A DNA stretch of 64,000 bases from Bradyrhizobium sediminis (GTDB taxonomy: Bacteria > Pseudomonadota > Alphaproteobacteria > Rhizobiales > Xanthobacteraceae), in assembly GCF_018736085.1 (NCBI RefSeq), contig NZ_CP076134.1, positions 1,002,501 through 1,066,500 on the forward strand, read 5' to 3'. A program made the position numbers and the translations under genes. The notes below the pieces were generated by a model. It was not told where the DNA came from, ran no database searches, and saw nothing but the letters and a program-made list of their open reading frames with translations. Within the stretch, counting starts at the first letter, position 1. Each line of letters starts with the position of its first letter. Positions 44,882 through 55,795 of the stretch are shown here, in pieces.

Positions 44882-44984
44882 CGGCCGGATCGGAGTCTTA
44901 ACCACCCCGGAAAACACCGGTTTCACTGCCATTATTTGAGCAGGAATCCGGCTAGGATGCGTTAAATAGTCCTGCGTGGTTCCC

Positions 44985-45013
44985 TTGGCATCGACCGGGG
45001 CGGCACCTAGATT
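44985..45013 (+). promoter_or_regulatory. candidate ftsH promoter
   Basis: TTGGCA at 44985 and TAGATT at 45008 are spaced 17 bp, a reasonable housekeeping-sigma match in the 213-bp gap before ftsH. No start-site data; inference from spacing only. Confidence 0.4.
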
Positions 45014-45094
45014 GTAATGCAGCCGACCGGGGGATTCCCTCGTGCCTGCCCAAGGACATAAGGCCGCGATCCGCGCGACCACGAAGGAAGATCA

Positions 45095-47011
<1,917 letters not shown>

Positions 47012-47037
47012 AGCGGCCTGTCATTGCTGATTTCAAG

Positions 47038-47063
47038 AACGCGGCGGAAACGCCGCGTTTTTG
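47038..47063 (+). terminator. intrinsic terminator after ftsH
   Basis: A perfect 9-bp stem (AACGCGGCG and its complement) with a GAAA tetraloop is followed by a T run. It starts 27 bp after the ftsH stop. Confidence 0.9.
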
Positions 47064-47190
47064 TTGATGCGCACCACCGCCATAATCCCGCCGGCACGCC
47101 CCCAAAACCTTAAGATTTCCTAAGGGCTGTTTGCCTATTGGTGAAGGCGCGCGTTTCCCGCGAGGCTGCGGCGCGCGCAAGGGACCTTGC

Positions 47191-48435
47191 ATGGCCACGC
47201 CCGTATCCGCCGCGACACTTCCAGGCGAGCGCAGCACCATCCCGGCGGCGCTGGTCAACGTGTGCTTTGTGCTGTTCGTCATCAATGCATCGTTTTTCCC
47301 AACGGCGTTCTTCGCCCATTGGTGGATATTCGACGAAAAGGGCCTGGGCATCCCGACCGATTTCGTCAACGTCTGGTCCGCCGGCAAACTGGTGCTCGAT
47401 GGCCACCCCGCCTGGGCCTATGACTGGGAGATCCAGAAACAGGTGCAGATCGCGGTGCTCGGCCGGAGCTATGAGGGCAACTTTGCCTGGCACTATCCGC
47501 CGCCCTTCTTGTTCGTCGCAAGCCTGCTGGCGCATTTTCCCTATGCGGCGGCCTTCATCGGCTGGGCTGCGATCAGCCTCATGCCCTACCTCGCCGTCAT
47601 GCGTGCGATCGTCGGGCGGCCGTTCGGCCTGCTGCTGGCGGCGGCGTTTCCGGTGGCGCTCACCAACACGCTGGTCGGGCAGAATGGCTTCCTCACGGCG
47701 TCGTTGATCGGCGGCGCGCTGTATTGGCTGCCGGCGCGGCCAGTGCTCGCCGGCATCTGCCTCGGATTATTGAGCTACAAACCGCAATACGGGCTCCTGT
47801 TTCCGCTGGTGCTGATCGCAGCGTCGCAGTGGACGGTGTTCGTCACGGCCGGGATCGTTGCCATCGCGATGGCGGCGCTGTCCTGGCTCGCCTTCGGCAC
47901 CGAGAGCTGGCAGGCCTTCTTTCATTGGATGCCGATGTTTTCGCAGGCCTTCCTGACCGAAGGCCGCGCGCCCTGGGGCAAGATGCAAAGCATCTTTGCG
48001 CTGGTTCGGTATTTCGGCGGCGCCGAGCAACTGGCATGGGTGTTTCAATGGATCCTGAGCGGCACGGTTGCGGTGTTGCTGGCGCTGATGTGGCGCAGCC
48101 GCGTCAGCTATCCGTTGAAGGCCGCGGCACTCGCCGCCGGCACATTGCTGATCACGCCATATCTGTTCCTCTACGACGTCATGGTGCTGGCGATTGCGGT
48201 GGCGTTCCTGGTCCGCATCGGATTGAGCCAGGGCTTTCAGCGCTATGAATTGCCCGCGCTCGGACTGGTCGCGGCGTTGCTGATGTTTTACCCACTGGTG
48301 AGAGCGCCGACCGGCCTTGCGGCCACGCTGATCGTGTCGGGATTGATCGCGCGCCGCTGCGGGCTTTGGCGCAGCCGGCCGGCGTCATCGGCGTCGCCGG
48401 ACAGTGGCCTTGCCCGGCGATCGAGCGCATTTTGA
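47191..48435 (+). CDS. GT87-family (DUF2029) glycosyltransferase, multi-span membrane protein
   Basis: The 414-residue protein has about ten hydrophobic spans and the GT87 pattern seen in polyprenol-phosphate-mannose-dependent mannosyltransferases: a periplasmic loop with DFVNVWSAGKLVLDGHPAWAYD carrying the acidic pair, then FAWHYPPPFLF and LGLLSYKPQYGLLFPLVLIA. It probably transfers a sugar from a lipid carrier at the outer face of the inner membrane. Start ATG 47191 has AAGGGA upstream. The last 20 residues are basic and Ser/Ala-rich. It is monocistronic after the ftsH terminator. Confidence 0.85.
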   Translation: MATPVSAATLPGERSTIPAALVNVCFVLFVINASFFPTAFFAHWWIFDEKGLGIPTDFVNVWSAGKLVLDGHPAWAYDWEIQKQVQIAVLGRSYEGNFAWHYPPPFLFVASLLAHFPYAAAFIGWAAISLMPYLAVMRAIVGRPFGLLLAAAFPVALTNTLVGQNGFLTASLIGGALYWLPARPVLAGICLGLLSYKPQYGLLFPLVLIAASQWTVFVTAGIVAIAMAALSWLAFGTESWQAFFHWMPMFSQAFLTEGRAPWGKMQSIFALVRYFGGAEQLAWVFQWILSGTVAVLLALMWRSRVSYPLKAAALAAGTLLITPYLFLYDVMVLAIAVAFLVRIGLSQGFQRYELPALGLVAALLMFYPLVRAPTGLAATLIVSGLIARRCGLWRSRPASSASPDSGLARRSSAF

Positions 48436-48664
48436 ACGGCGAATTGGTCGGACCTCGGCTCTCCAGGTTGCTGCGGGGTATCGAGGCTGCGCCCCTGCAA
48501 ATCTTCCTGAAAAGGGCTGCGATTCGTATTGTCATCAGGCCTGAATAAGTGTTCAGTTCTTCAAAGCGATCTGTGCCAGATCGCCCAAAACAACTGAAGA
48601 CGCACGCGTTCAGGACCGAGCCCGGTTTGGCCTTGAGCGCATGCCGGGACGAGAAACGCGCGCC

Positions 48665-49339
48665 ATGGTCTATCGGCGAACCCATCAGGTAGTGAAGCGG
48701 CTGGCGGCGCGGCGCAGCGCCATTCTGGCGGCGGCGCGGGATGCCGCCGCCGAAGGCGGCATGGCCGCGGTACAGATCGCTCCGGTCGCGGTCCGCGCCA
48801 ATGTCGCGGCCGGCACCGTCTACCGTTATTTCCCTTCCAAGGCGGATCTGATTTCGGAACTGATTGCCGAGGTTTCGCGCGACGAACTGGCCGCGATCCG
48901 CCGCGCCGCGGACGCCGCTCCCGGACCGTCATCGGCGCTGGCGGCGGCCGTCACCACGGTCGCGGTGCATGTGCTGTCGCAGCGCAAGCTCGCCTGGGGC
49001 ATTCTGGCCGAACCGGTCGATGTCGACGTCACGGCTTCAAGGCTCGCCAGCCGCCGCGAGATCGCGGGAGAGATCGCTGCCCGGATCGACGCCGCGGTCC
49101 GCGCCGGCCATCTTCCGGCGCAGGACACGCGGCTGGCCGCGACCGCGCTGCTCGGCGCGCTGCATGAATCGCTGGTCGGGCCGCTGGCGCCGGACAACAT
49201 GGACGATTCCGCGAAACTGCGCGACGCCGTCCAGACCGTGACGCTATTGGCGCTGCGCGCCGTCGGCGTGATGGATGCCCGCGCCCGCGGCCTCGTGGTG
49301 CAGGCGGTGCTGCCGGCGAAGGCGCTGGTAGGCGCGTAA
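48665..49339 (+). CDS. TetR-family transcriptional regulator
   Basis: The 224-residue protein has a helix-turn-helix in the N-terminal third (RSAILAAARDAAAEGGMAAV, then ANVAAGTVYRYFPSKADLISEL) and a variable ligand domain. ATG 48665 (MVYRRTHQV) is preferred; ATG 48641 adds eight residues. Neighbours are the GT87 gene upstream and convergent pyruvate kinase, neither an obvious target. The target is unknown and no clear palindrome is seen at its start. Confidence 0.85.
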   Translation: MVYRRTHQVVKRLAARRSAILAAARDAAAEGGMAAVQIAPVAVRANVAAGTVYRYFPSKADLISELIAEVSRDELAAIRRAADAAPGPSSALAAAVTTVAVHVLSQRKLAWGILAEPVDVDVTASRLASRREIAGEIAARIDAAVRAGHLPAQDTRLAATALLGALHESLVGPLAPDNMDDSAKLRDAVQTVTLLALRAVGVMDARARGLVVQAVLPAKALVGA

Positions 49340-49365
49340 GGGTCTGCGGACCCCCGCTGCCGAAC

Positions 49366-50802
49366 TCACATATCCGCGTCGCCGTCGGGGCCGACGGAAG
49401 CGATGCGCACCATGTTGGTGGTGCCGGGCGTGCCGAGCGGCACGCCGGCGACGATGATGACGCGCTGGCCGGCGCGCGCAAATCCATCGCGGAACGCGAT
49501 CGAGCCGGCGCGGCTGACCATGTCGTCGAGATCCTTGGCGTCTTCAGCGACTACGCAATGCACGCCCCAGACCGCGGACAGCTTGCGCCCGGTGGCGAGG
49601 TTCGGCGTGATCGCCACCACCGGCGGCTTCGGCCGCTCGCGTGCGACGCGCAGCGCCGTCGAGCCCGAACTGGTCCAGCAGATGATCGCGGACAGATCGA
49701 GCGTTTCGGCGATCTGCCGCGCGGCGTCGGCAATGGCGTCGCCGACGGTCGGCTCCGGCTCGGCGCGCTGCGCCGTGAGCACGCCGCGGTAGGTCGGATC
49801 GCGTTCGACCTCTTCGCCGATCCGGTTCATGGTCGAGACCGCTTCGACCGGAAATTTGCCGGCCGCCGATTCCGCCGACAGCATGATGGCGTCGGCGCCA
49901 TCATAGACCGCGGTGGCGACGTCGGAGACCTCGGCGCGGGTCGGCACCGGCGACTGGATCATCGATTCCAGCATCTGGGTTGCGATCACCACCGGCTTGC
50001 CGGCGCGCCGTGCCAGCCGCGTCATTTGTTTCTGCAGGCTCGGCACCCGCTCCAGCGGCAGTTCGACGCCGAGATCGCCGCGCGCCACCATCAGCGCGTC
50101 GGACACCTCGATGATTTCGGGAAGCCGGTCGATCGCCTGCGGCTTTTCGATCTTGGCCATCACCGAAGCGCGGCCGCGGATCAGCTTCTTGGCCTCGATG
50201 ACGTCTTCGGCGCGCTGCACGAACGACAGTGCCACCCAGTCGATACCCGTCACCAAGGCTGCCTCGAGATCGGCGCGGTCCTTCGGCGTCATCGCCGAGA
50301 CCGGCAGGTCGGTGTCGGGCAGGCTGACGCCCTTGCGATCCGACATCTTGCCGCCGATCACGACGCGGGTGACGGCGCGCTCGGGCGAGGTCTCTTCCGC
50401 GATCAGGCGCACCTTGCCGTCGTCGAGCAACAGCGCGTGGCCCGGCCGCAGCGCCGCCAGAATTTCCGGATGCGGAAGCTGGATGCGGCTGTGGTCGCCC
50501 GGCGTCTTGTCGGAATCCAGAACAAAACTCTCGCCGTTCTTGAGCTGGATCGAGCCCTCGGCGAACGAGCCGAGGCGGAGTTTCGGCCCCTGCAGGTCCA
50601 CCAGGATGCCGATCGGACGGCCGTAGCTCGATTCGACATTGCGGATGGTCTTGACCAACTCGCGCATGGTGTCGTGCGAGGTATGGCTCATATTGATGCG
50701 GAAGACGTCGGCGCCGGCCTCGAACAGGCGGCGGATCATCGCGCTGTCGGAAGATGCGGGGCCAAGCGTTGCCAGGATCTTGATGCGGCGCAGACGTCTC
50801 AT
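49366..50802 (-). CDS. pyk: pyruvate kinase
   Basis: The 478-residue protein has a complete barrel: RIKILATLGPASSD start, the substrate loop ADVFRINMSHTS, DLQGPKLRLG, the active-site signature VMAKIEKPQAI and GDLGVELPLERVPSLQKQM, and a C-terminal regulatory domain. It converts phosphoenolpyruvate to pyruvate with ATP formation. ATG 50802 overlaps the TGA of the upstream DUF1036 gene, giving coupled translation. The open frame continues upstream antisense but the conserved start is here. Confidence 0.97.
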   Translation of the reverse strand: MRRLRRIKILATLGPASSDSAMIRRLFEAGADVFRINMSHTSHDTMRELVKTIRNVESSYGRPIGILVDLQGPKLRLGSFAEGSIQLKNGESFVLDSDKTPGDHSRIQLPHPEILAALRPGHALLLDDGKVRLIAEETSPERAVTRVVIGGKMSDRKGVSLPDTDLPVSAMTPKDRADLEAALVTGIDWVALSFVQRAEDVIEAKKLIRGRASVMAKIEKPQAIDRLPEIIEVSDALMVARGDLGVELPLERVPSLQKQMTRLARRAGKPVVIATQMLESMIQSPVPTRAEVSDVATAVYDGADAIMLSAESAAGKFPVEAVSTMNRIGEEVERDPTYRGVLTAQRAEPEPTVGDAIADAARQIAETLDLSAIICWTSSGSTALRVARERPKPPVVAITPNLATGRKLSAVWGVHCVVAEDAKDLDDMVSRAGSIAFRDGFARAGQRVIIVAGVPLGTPGTTNMVRIASVGPDGDADM

Positions 50803-51395
50803 GGCTTGGTTCCGGGCGCTGGCTGCAGACCAGACGCGCCCGGAGCCGTCCCGCCCGGCGGATTGGACATGCCCGGAAGATTTCCGGGGCCGCCCGGACC
50901 GACCGTTCCCGGAATTCCCGGCACCCGCTGCGCGGGCTGCTCGTTGGCTTCGGTGAGTTGTACGGTCCAGGCGCGTTGCTCCCCGGTGTCGACCTCGAAG
51001 AAGCCGGTGCGGTCGAAACCGCGCGCCAGGCAATTCTCGGTACCCTTGATGGTGAATTCCTTGTCGCGCGAGCACATGAAGGCCTGCCCCGACCATTCGC
51101 CGCCGCGGTCGTAATCGAGCGCGTAGATGTAATAGAACCGGGCGACCAGCGTTCCGCGCAGCAGGGTTTCGCAGCTCTTCGAGGATACGTTCCACCAGCC
51201 CTCGGTGGTCCAGCCCTCGGCGTCCTTGTAGCCGAGCGCGATGCCGACCCGGCTCGACGTATTGTTACAGAGCCGGAAGTCGGCCGCCGCCGGACTGCTC
51301 CACAGGCACATCGCCGCAAGCGCCAGCGCCGGGACCAGACCGGCGGTCATGCGAGCGGGAAGGGGATGGTGGCGGTGGGAATCTCTTGCGATCAT
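50799..51395 (-). CDS. DUF1036 exported protein
   Basis: The 198-residue protein has a signal peptide (TAGLVPALALAAMCLWSS, then PAAA before DFRLC). The mature DUF1036 domain has four cysteines (C43, C75, C108, C122) likely forming two disulfides, and the GWWNVSSKSCETLL and FYYIYALDYDRGGEW segments. The Pro/Gly-rich tail (PGIPGTVGPGGPGNLPG) is collagen-like. The function is unknown; the family is widespread in alphaproteobacteria and often adjacent to pyk. The last codon overlaps the pyk start by four bases. Confidence 0.9.
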   Translation of the reverse strand: MIARDSHRHHPLPARMTAGLVPALALAAMCLWSSPAAADFRLCNNTSSRVGIALGYKDAEGWTTEGWWNVSSKSCETLLRGTLVARFYYIYALDYDRGGEWSGQAFMCSRDKEFTIKGTENCLARGFDRTGFFEVDTGEQRAWTVQLTEANEQPAQRVPGIPGTVGPGGPGNLPGMSNPPGGTAPGASGLQPAPGTKP

Positions 51396-51596
51396 TTAGT
51401 GAAGCTATATCAATTCCTTGAGGATTTCGCGAACGCCAGCGGCGGCTCTCGGCGGCGGAAAACGCCGTTTTCGGGCAAGGGCAGCCGAATTCCGCCCAAG
51501 AATTCCCTCTTAACGCTGCGATATGGCAAAATCTGTGACAACTCCCACCTAATATCAATATCCTCCGGGTCATTCCCGGAAAACGGCGAGGCGGCC

Positions 51597-51905
51597 ATGG
51601 CGATCGATGACAAGACCAGAACGGAACTCGAAGCGGCGGCCTTCCGGCGGCTGGTCGCGCATCTGCGCTCCCGCACCGACGTCCAGAACATCGACCTGAT
51701 GAATCTGGCCGGCTTCTGCCGCAACTGCCTGTCCAACTGGCTCAAGGAAGAGGCCGACGCCAAGGGAGCTGAGATGACCCGGGACGAGAGCCGCGAGGCC
51801 GTCTACGGCATGCCCTACGAGACCTGGAAGTCGACCTATCAGGGCAAGGCCACGCCCGAGCAGCTCGAGGCGATGAAGAAAGCCCACGGTGGGCACGGGC
51901 ACTGA
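51597..51905 (+). CDS. DUF1244 family protein
   Basis: The 102-residue protein has the family signature LAGFCRNCLSNW with C41 and C44, and YGMPYETWKSTYQGKATPEQ. A histidine-rich end (HGGHGH) with the CxxC suggests metal binding, but this is inference. ATG 51597 is chosen; the frame stays open upstream through the DUF1036 antisense strand without support. It is conserved across alphaproteobacteria, function unknown. Confidence 0.92.
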   Translation: MAIDDKTRTELEAAAFRRLVAHLRSRTDVQNIDLMNLAGFCRNCLSNWLKEEADAKGAEMTRDESREAVYGMPYETWKSTYQGKATPEQLEAMKKAHGGHGH

Positions 51906-52023
51906 GCTTTCCTCCGGTTCTTCTTCTCATCCATTCGATTTTCCGTCATGGCCGGGCCTTGTCCCGGCCATCCACGTCTTTCTTGCGGCTCGCCTGCCAA
52001 GACGTGGATGCCCGGCACAAGGC

Positions 52024-53369
52024 CACGGCTGTCCGGCACGTTTTCTGCTTGATGAAGTGCACGGCATTGATTCTGCTTGGGTTCAGTTGGTTGCGAATCA
52101 TCTGAACAGCAAGAGGATCAACGCCGTGCCGCACCAGAATATCGTTTTTCACTGCCTTCTGAAGCAGATTCCGTGGGCGACGTTTGATCGTCTTGTGGAC
52201 CGGCACAATGCCGATTGGGACGATCGGGTGACGAAGAGCCGTCCGCATCTGATCGCAATGCTGTACGCACAGTTTTGCGGGGCGCGCGGCCTTCGGGAGA
52301 TCGAAGCCGGCCTGAGAAGCCACGCCGGTAAGCTTTATCACCTTGGCGGCTGCACGATCTCGAAGTCGGCCTTGTCGACCGCGAACGCTTCGCGCCCTGT
52401 GGAAGTGTTTGCCGACCTGCTCTCGGCGCTGATCGCTCAGTTGCAGAACGGCTATCGCAGGAAGATCGGCGATTGCGTTCGCCTGATCGATTCGACCAGC
52501 GTGCGGCTGAGCAGCCTGAGCGGCCATTGGGCGACATTTTCGGCCGGCGTTTGCGGCGCCAAGGCCCACATCATCTACGATCCCGATGCCGACCAGCCGC
52601 TCTACCTGATGGTGACGCCTTGCAACGTCAATGACATCACGGCGGCCAAAGCGATGCCGATCGAGGCGGGGGCGACCTATGTTTTCGATCTCGGCTATTA
52701 CGATTACGGGTGGTGGGCGACGCTCGATCAGGCCGGCTGCCGTATCGTAACGCGGCTGAAGCGCAACACGCCCTTTGAGGTCGTCGAGGATCGGCCGGTT
52801 GCGGTGGGATCGCCGGTCCTGAGCGATCGGACCGGATATCTTCCGAAGCGGCTCGCCGCCTCCCGCTGCAATCCAATGTCGGGCCTGGTCCGCGAAGTCC
52901 AGGTCACGATAGAGACCGGCAAGGTGCTGCGCATCTTCACCAACGATCTGACCGCCAGCGCAGAGGAAATCGCCGATTTGTACAAGCGTCGCTGGGCGAT
53001 CGAGCTGTTCTTTCGATGGGTCAAACAGACCTTGAAGATCACTCACTTCCTCGGCACATCCGAAAATGCGGTTCGCATTCAGATCACGGTCGCCCTGATT
53101 GCCTTCCTGTTGCTGCGCCTGGCTCACGACGCCAACAAGATCGTCAAAAGCCCGCTCGCCTTCACCAGGCTGATCCGTGCCAATCTTATGCATCGGCGGC
53201 CGATTGCAGGACTTCTTCAAAAAGCCTCCCCGCCAGGCCCAACACCACACCAGGCCAAATTCGATTTCGAGCCCTCCGCTACCCGGACGGCGCGACGTCG
53301 TCGCACCGCCCGCGGTTGCGTCACATTGGAGAAGGCGGCATGAAGCATAACCCGTGCCGGACAGCCGTG
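52024..53369 (+). mobile_element. IS4-family insertion sequence, 1346 bp, intact
   Basis: The terminal inverted repeats are 17 bp and identical (CACGGCTGTCCGGCACG at 52024-52040 and its complement at 53353-53369), with weaker matching for another 14 bp. A direct 9-bp target duplication GCACAAGGC flanks the element at 52015-52023 and 53370-53378. One transposase gene fills the element. Identical ends and duplication indicate a recent insertion. It landed in an intergenic repeat between DUF1244 and gapR, so no gene is broken. Confidence 0.97.
52126..53343 (+). CDS. IS4-family transposase
   Basis: The 405-residue DDE transposase has the first aspartate in RLIDSTSVRL, the second in TYVFDLGYYDYGWW, and the IS4 signature YKRRWAIELFFRWVKQ, which fits Y-(2)-R-(3)-E-(6)-K exactly. 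The N-terminal PHQNIVFHCLLKQIPW block is typical of the group. I choose GTG 52126, nine bases after AAGAGG; frames open further upstream extend outside the element. No frameshift or stop is present, so it should be active. Confidence 0.95.
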   Translation: MPHQNIVFHCLLKQIPWATFDRLVDRHNADWDDRVTKSRPHLIAMLYAQFCGARGLREIEAGLRSHAGKLYHLGGCTISKSALSTANASRPVEVFADLLSALIAQLQNGYRRKIGDCVRLIDSTSVRLSSLSGHWATFSAGVCGAKAHIIYDPDADQPLYLMVTPCNVNDITAAKAMPIEAGATYVFDLGYYDYGWWATLDQAGCRIVTRLKRNTPFEVVEDRPVAVGSPVLSDRTGYLPKRLAASRCNPMSGLVREVQVTIETGKVLRIFTNDLTASAEEIADLYKRRWAIELFFRWVKQTLKITHFLGTSENAVRIQITVALIAFLLLRLAHDANKIVKSPLAFTRLIRANLMHRRPIAGLLQKASPPGPTPHQAKFDFEPSATRTARRRRTARGCVTLEKAA

Positions 53370-53557
53370 GCACAAGGCCGGGCATGACGATGAGAGAGAA
53401 CGGGAATCTTTCTCCTGTGGGCGCGCTGTGGATGAGCGCGATGTTGCCTTGACGCAAGGCGCGCCACTCTTGAGGGTCATTTTCGGGATGCGGTGCGTGG
53501 ATCAGCGTGCGGCGCTTCTCCCCACACCTCAACCATCAGTTCATTCAGGAGTACCCG

Positions 53558-53830
53558 ATGGCCACCACTGCCGCTGCCGTCAAGGAAGAGCCCGCGACCA
53601 AATTCGCGAAAGACCAGCTCAAGGCCATCATCGAGCGCATCGAGCGGCTGGAAGAAGAAAAGAAGACCATCTCGGACGACATCCGCGACGTCTATGCGGA
53701 AGCCAAGGGCAACGGCTTCGACGTCAAGGCGCTGCGCACCATCGTTCGCTTGCGCAAGCAGGACGCCAACGAGCGCGCCGAACAGGAAACCATCCTGGAA
53801 ACCTACATGCAGGCGCTGGGGATGCTGTGA
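53558..53830 (+). CDS. gapR: GapR-like DNA-binding protein (DUF2312)
   Basis: The 90-residue, highly charged helical protein has the DUF2312 core: [20 protein letters not shown], then [20 protein letters not shown] and RIxRLRKQD-like IVRLRKQD. Caulobacter GapR is a nucleoid protein that clamps overtwisted AT-rich DNA ahead of replication forks. ATG 53558 follows CAGGAG. The IS element now sits about 190 bp upstream, so the native promoter may still be intact but its neighbour changed. Confidence 0.92.
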   Translation: MATTAAAVKEEPATKFAKDQLKAIIERIERLEEEKKTISDDIRDVYAEAKGNGFDVKALRTIVRLRKQDANERAEQETILETYMQALGML

Positions 53831-53841
53831 GGCGTGACGGT

Positions 53842-53930
53842 GTCATACGCGGGCTTGACCCGCGTATCCATCAATCTTCAGAACCATTCTTGAGAAGCAG
53901 ATGGATTGCCGGGTCAAGCCCGGCAAAGAC
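53842..53930. repeat. dispersed repeat, family C copy 2
   Basis: It begins GTCATACGCGGGCTTGACC as at 7035 and ends with CCGGGTCAAGCCCGG. It lies between the convergent gapR and DUF882 genes. Confidence 0.7.
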
Positions 53931-53938
53931 GATCTGAG

Positions 53939-55537
53939 TTAGCGCAGCGAAGCTGTCCGCATCACGAACGACTGGGTCGCAAGCTTCGCGGTGGCCGATC
54001 CGGTAAACCGGTCGGTGACCAGGCCCAGCTGCGGATCGTCCGAGAAGCTCATGGCGACGATCGCCTGCGGCTTGACGAAATAGGCGCGCATGATCGTCAT
54101 GTCGGTGTCGCCCAGCACGGTCGCGGACATCGACGTGCTCGCGCTCGGCGCCAGGATCATGGCGCGCATCCAGATGTCGTTGCCCTTGAAAGCCGCGATC
54201 CGCGTCGAGGTCGCGATCAGGCCGGGCTGGCCCTGCGCTCCCTTGACCGCCACCGTATCGATCGTCGTCGCGGCCACCGGGTTGCGGGGGGCCGGGCGGG
54301 CGCTGCGCGGGATCGGCGCGCTGGCTGCGACGATATTGGCGCGATCGACCGGCGAGGAAGCCGCCGGCGCATAGGCCAGCGCCTTCTTGAAGGCTTCGGA
54401 AATGCTGGCGGTCGATTGCGGGTCGGCGGAATTGACGGCCTTGCGGGCGTTGATGGCGGCGACCTGCTCGGGCGTGGCCTGCTTCGGCGCTACATCCCAG
54501 AAGCCGCGGGCGTTGATGATGTCGGCGGGCGTCTGCGGCTTCGGTTCGGTCGTCTTCTCAGCCGAAGCGGCCTGCTTCGGCTTCGACGGCTGGACAATCT
54601 GGGCGTCGGCCGAGGCGAGCTGCAGCATCGAGGCGGCGGGCTTGGCGCGCGGCACCGGCACGGGGTCGGCGGCCTTGGCGGGGGCTGCCGACGCCACTAC
54701 GCCGGCTGGAGCGGCCTTTTCACGGACGGCGGGAGCGCTGGCGCCCTCGTCATCCTCGTCGTTTGACTTGCTCTTGAACAGGGAGGCGAACAGCCCGGGC
54801 TTGCTCTTGCTCGAGACCTCATCGCCATTGCCGCGCTTCTCGATGTCGGCCAGCGCAAGCTCATATCCCTTGAGCGGCTTGCCGTCCGAGGGAACATGCA
54901 CGGTGCGGCCGTTGGGGAATACACGCGCCAGCTGGTCGTGGTTCATGCGCGGCCAGTGACGGATGCTGCCGGTGTCGAGATGGACGAAAGGCGATCCCGA
55001 GGTGGGATAGAAGCCGACGCCGCCGCGTTGCTGGCGAAGCCCGGCGTAGCGGATCTGCTCGAGCGGCACTTCCGGAATGTAGAAATCGATGGCATGGCCG
55101 AGCATGTGCTGGCTGAAGCGCGCTACCCCTGAGGAGCGGCGGCGGAGCATGGCGTTGGTGGCGGGAGAGCGGTAGGACGAGATGATGTTGATGGGCTTCT
55201 TGCCGTCGACGTCGCGGTAGACTTCCCAGAGAATGTCGAACAGGCGACGATCCATCGTGGTCTGGTCCTGGCTGCGCCAGTCGCGGAGGAAGTGATTGAG
55301 TTTTTTCAGCGCTTCCTCGTCGTAGCGCCCGTCGCGCTTGAAGGTGACGGTCAGGTCTTCATCGGAATGGGTGTGGTGGAACGAGAGGGTGCGGGTTTCG
55401 TTGAGCGCGGTCGCGTCCTGCACCGCCCCGGCTCCCGCCAGGAGCAAAAGGGAGGCCAGCCCGGCGTGACACCCGGCCTTCGGAAACGATAGCGAATTGA
55501 ATTGGCGTGCGAAACCAGACAGCACGAATGAGCCCAC
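53939..55537 (-). CDS. DUF882 / M15-like peptidase domain protein
   Basis: The 532-residue exported protein has an N-terminal hydrophobic signal (GLASLLLLAGAGAVQDATA), then a YcbK/M15-type domain with predicted zinc ligands H144 and D151 in SQHMLGHAIDF and H186 in FVHLDTG. The second half (from about 240) is a long Ala/Pro/Lys-rich linker, and the last 100 residues form a separate conserved region. It is probably a murein-acting peptidase or amidase-like enzyme of the periplasm. It is followed upstream by the L,D-transpeptidase gene on the same strand. Confidence 0.88.
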   Translation of the reverse strand: MGSFVLSGFARQFNSLSFPKAGCHAGLASLLLLAGAGAVQDATALNETRTLSFHHTHSDEDLTVTFKRDGRYDEEALKKLNHFLRDWRSQDQTTMDRRLFDILWEVYRDVDGKKPINIISSYRSPATNAMLRRRSSGVARFSQHMLGHAIDFYIPEVPLEQIRYAGLRQQRGGVGFYPTSGSPFVHLDTGSIRHWPRMNHDQLARVFPNGRTVHVPSDGKPLKGYELALADIEKRGNGDEVSSKSKPGLFASLFKSKSNDEDDEGASAPAVREKAAPAGVVASAAPAKAADPVPVPRAKPAASMLQLASADAQIVQPSKPKQAASAEKTTEPKPQTPADIINARGFWDVAPKQATPEQVAAINARKAVNSADPQSTASISEAFKKALAYAPAASSPVDRANIVAASAPIPRSARPAPRNPVAATTIDTVAVKGAQGQPGLIATSTRIAAFKGNDIWMRAMILAPSASTSMSATVLGDTDMTIMRAYFVKPQAIVAMSFSDDPQLGLVTDRFTGSATAKLATQSFVMRTASLR

Positions 55538-55795
55538 CCAGAGGACGACCGATCGAGGAACTCTTCCGCTACCCCGTGTGGCGGAAGAGGGTTAACGCAG
55601 TCTTAACGCTGGGTGGGTTATTTGAGATTTTAGTCCCACCCCCCAAGTCGGCTTAACCTAACCCGTCGAGTGTGGCGAAAAAGTGCCCGCAGGTTAAATC
55701 CAGGTGGAGAATGGTTAACGTAAACGATCTCTCCCGCCAGGAGAGGTCGTTGATTTCGTTTAAGAATTTACAAAAAATAGCAAAGACCAAAGCGA

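Larger units (their letters stand above)
51945..53388. repeat. dispersed repeat, family B copy 2, split by the insertion sequence
   Basis: The left part (51945-52023) starts GTCATGGCCGGGCC and the right part (53379-53388) ends CGGGCATGAC, matching the ends of the intact copy at 9367-9491. Removing the element and one target copy restores a normal repeat of about 89 bp. Confidence 0.85.
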
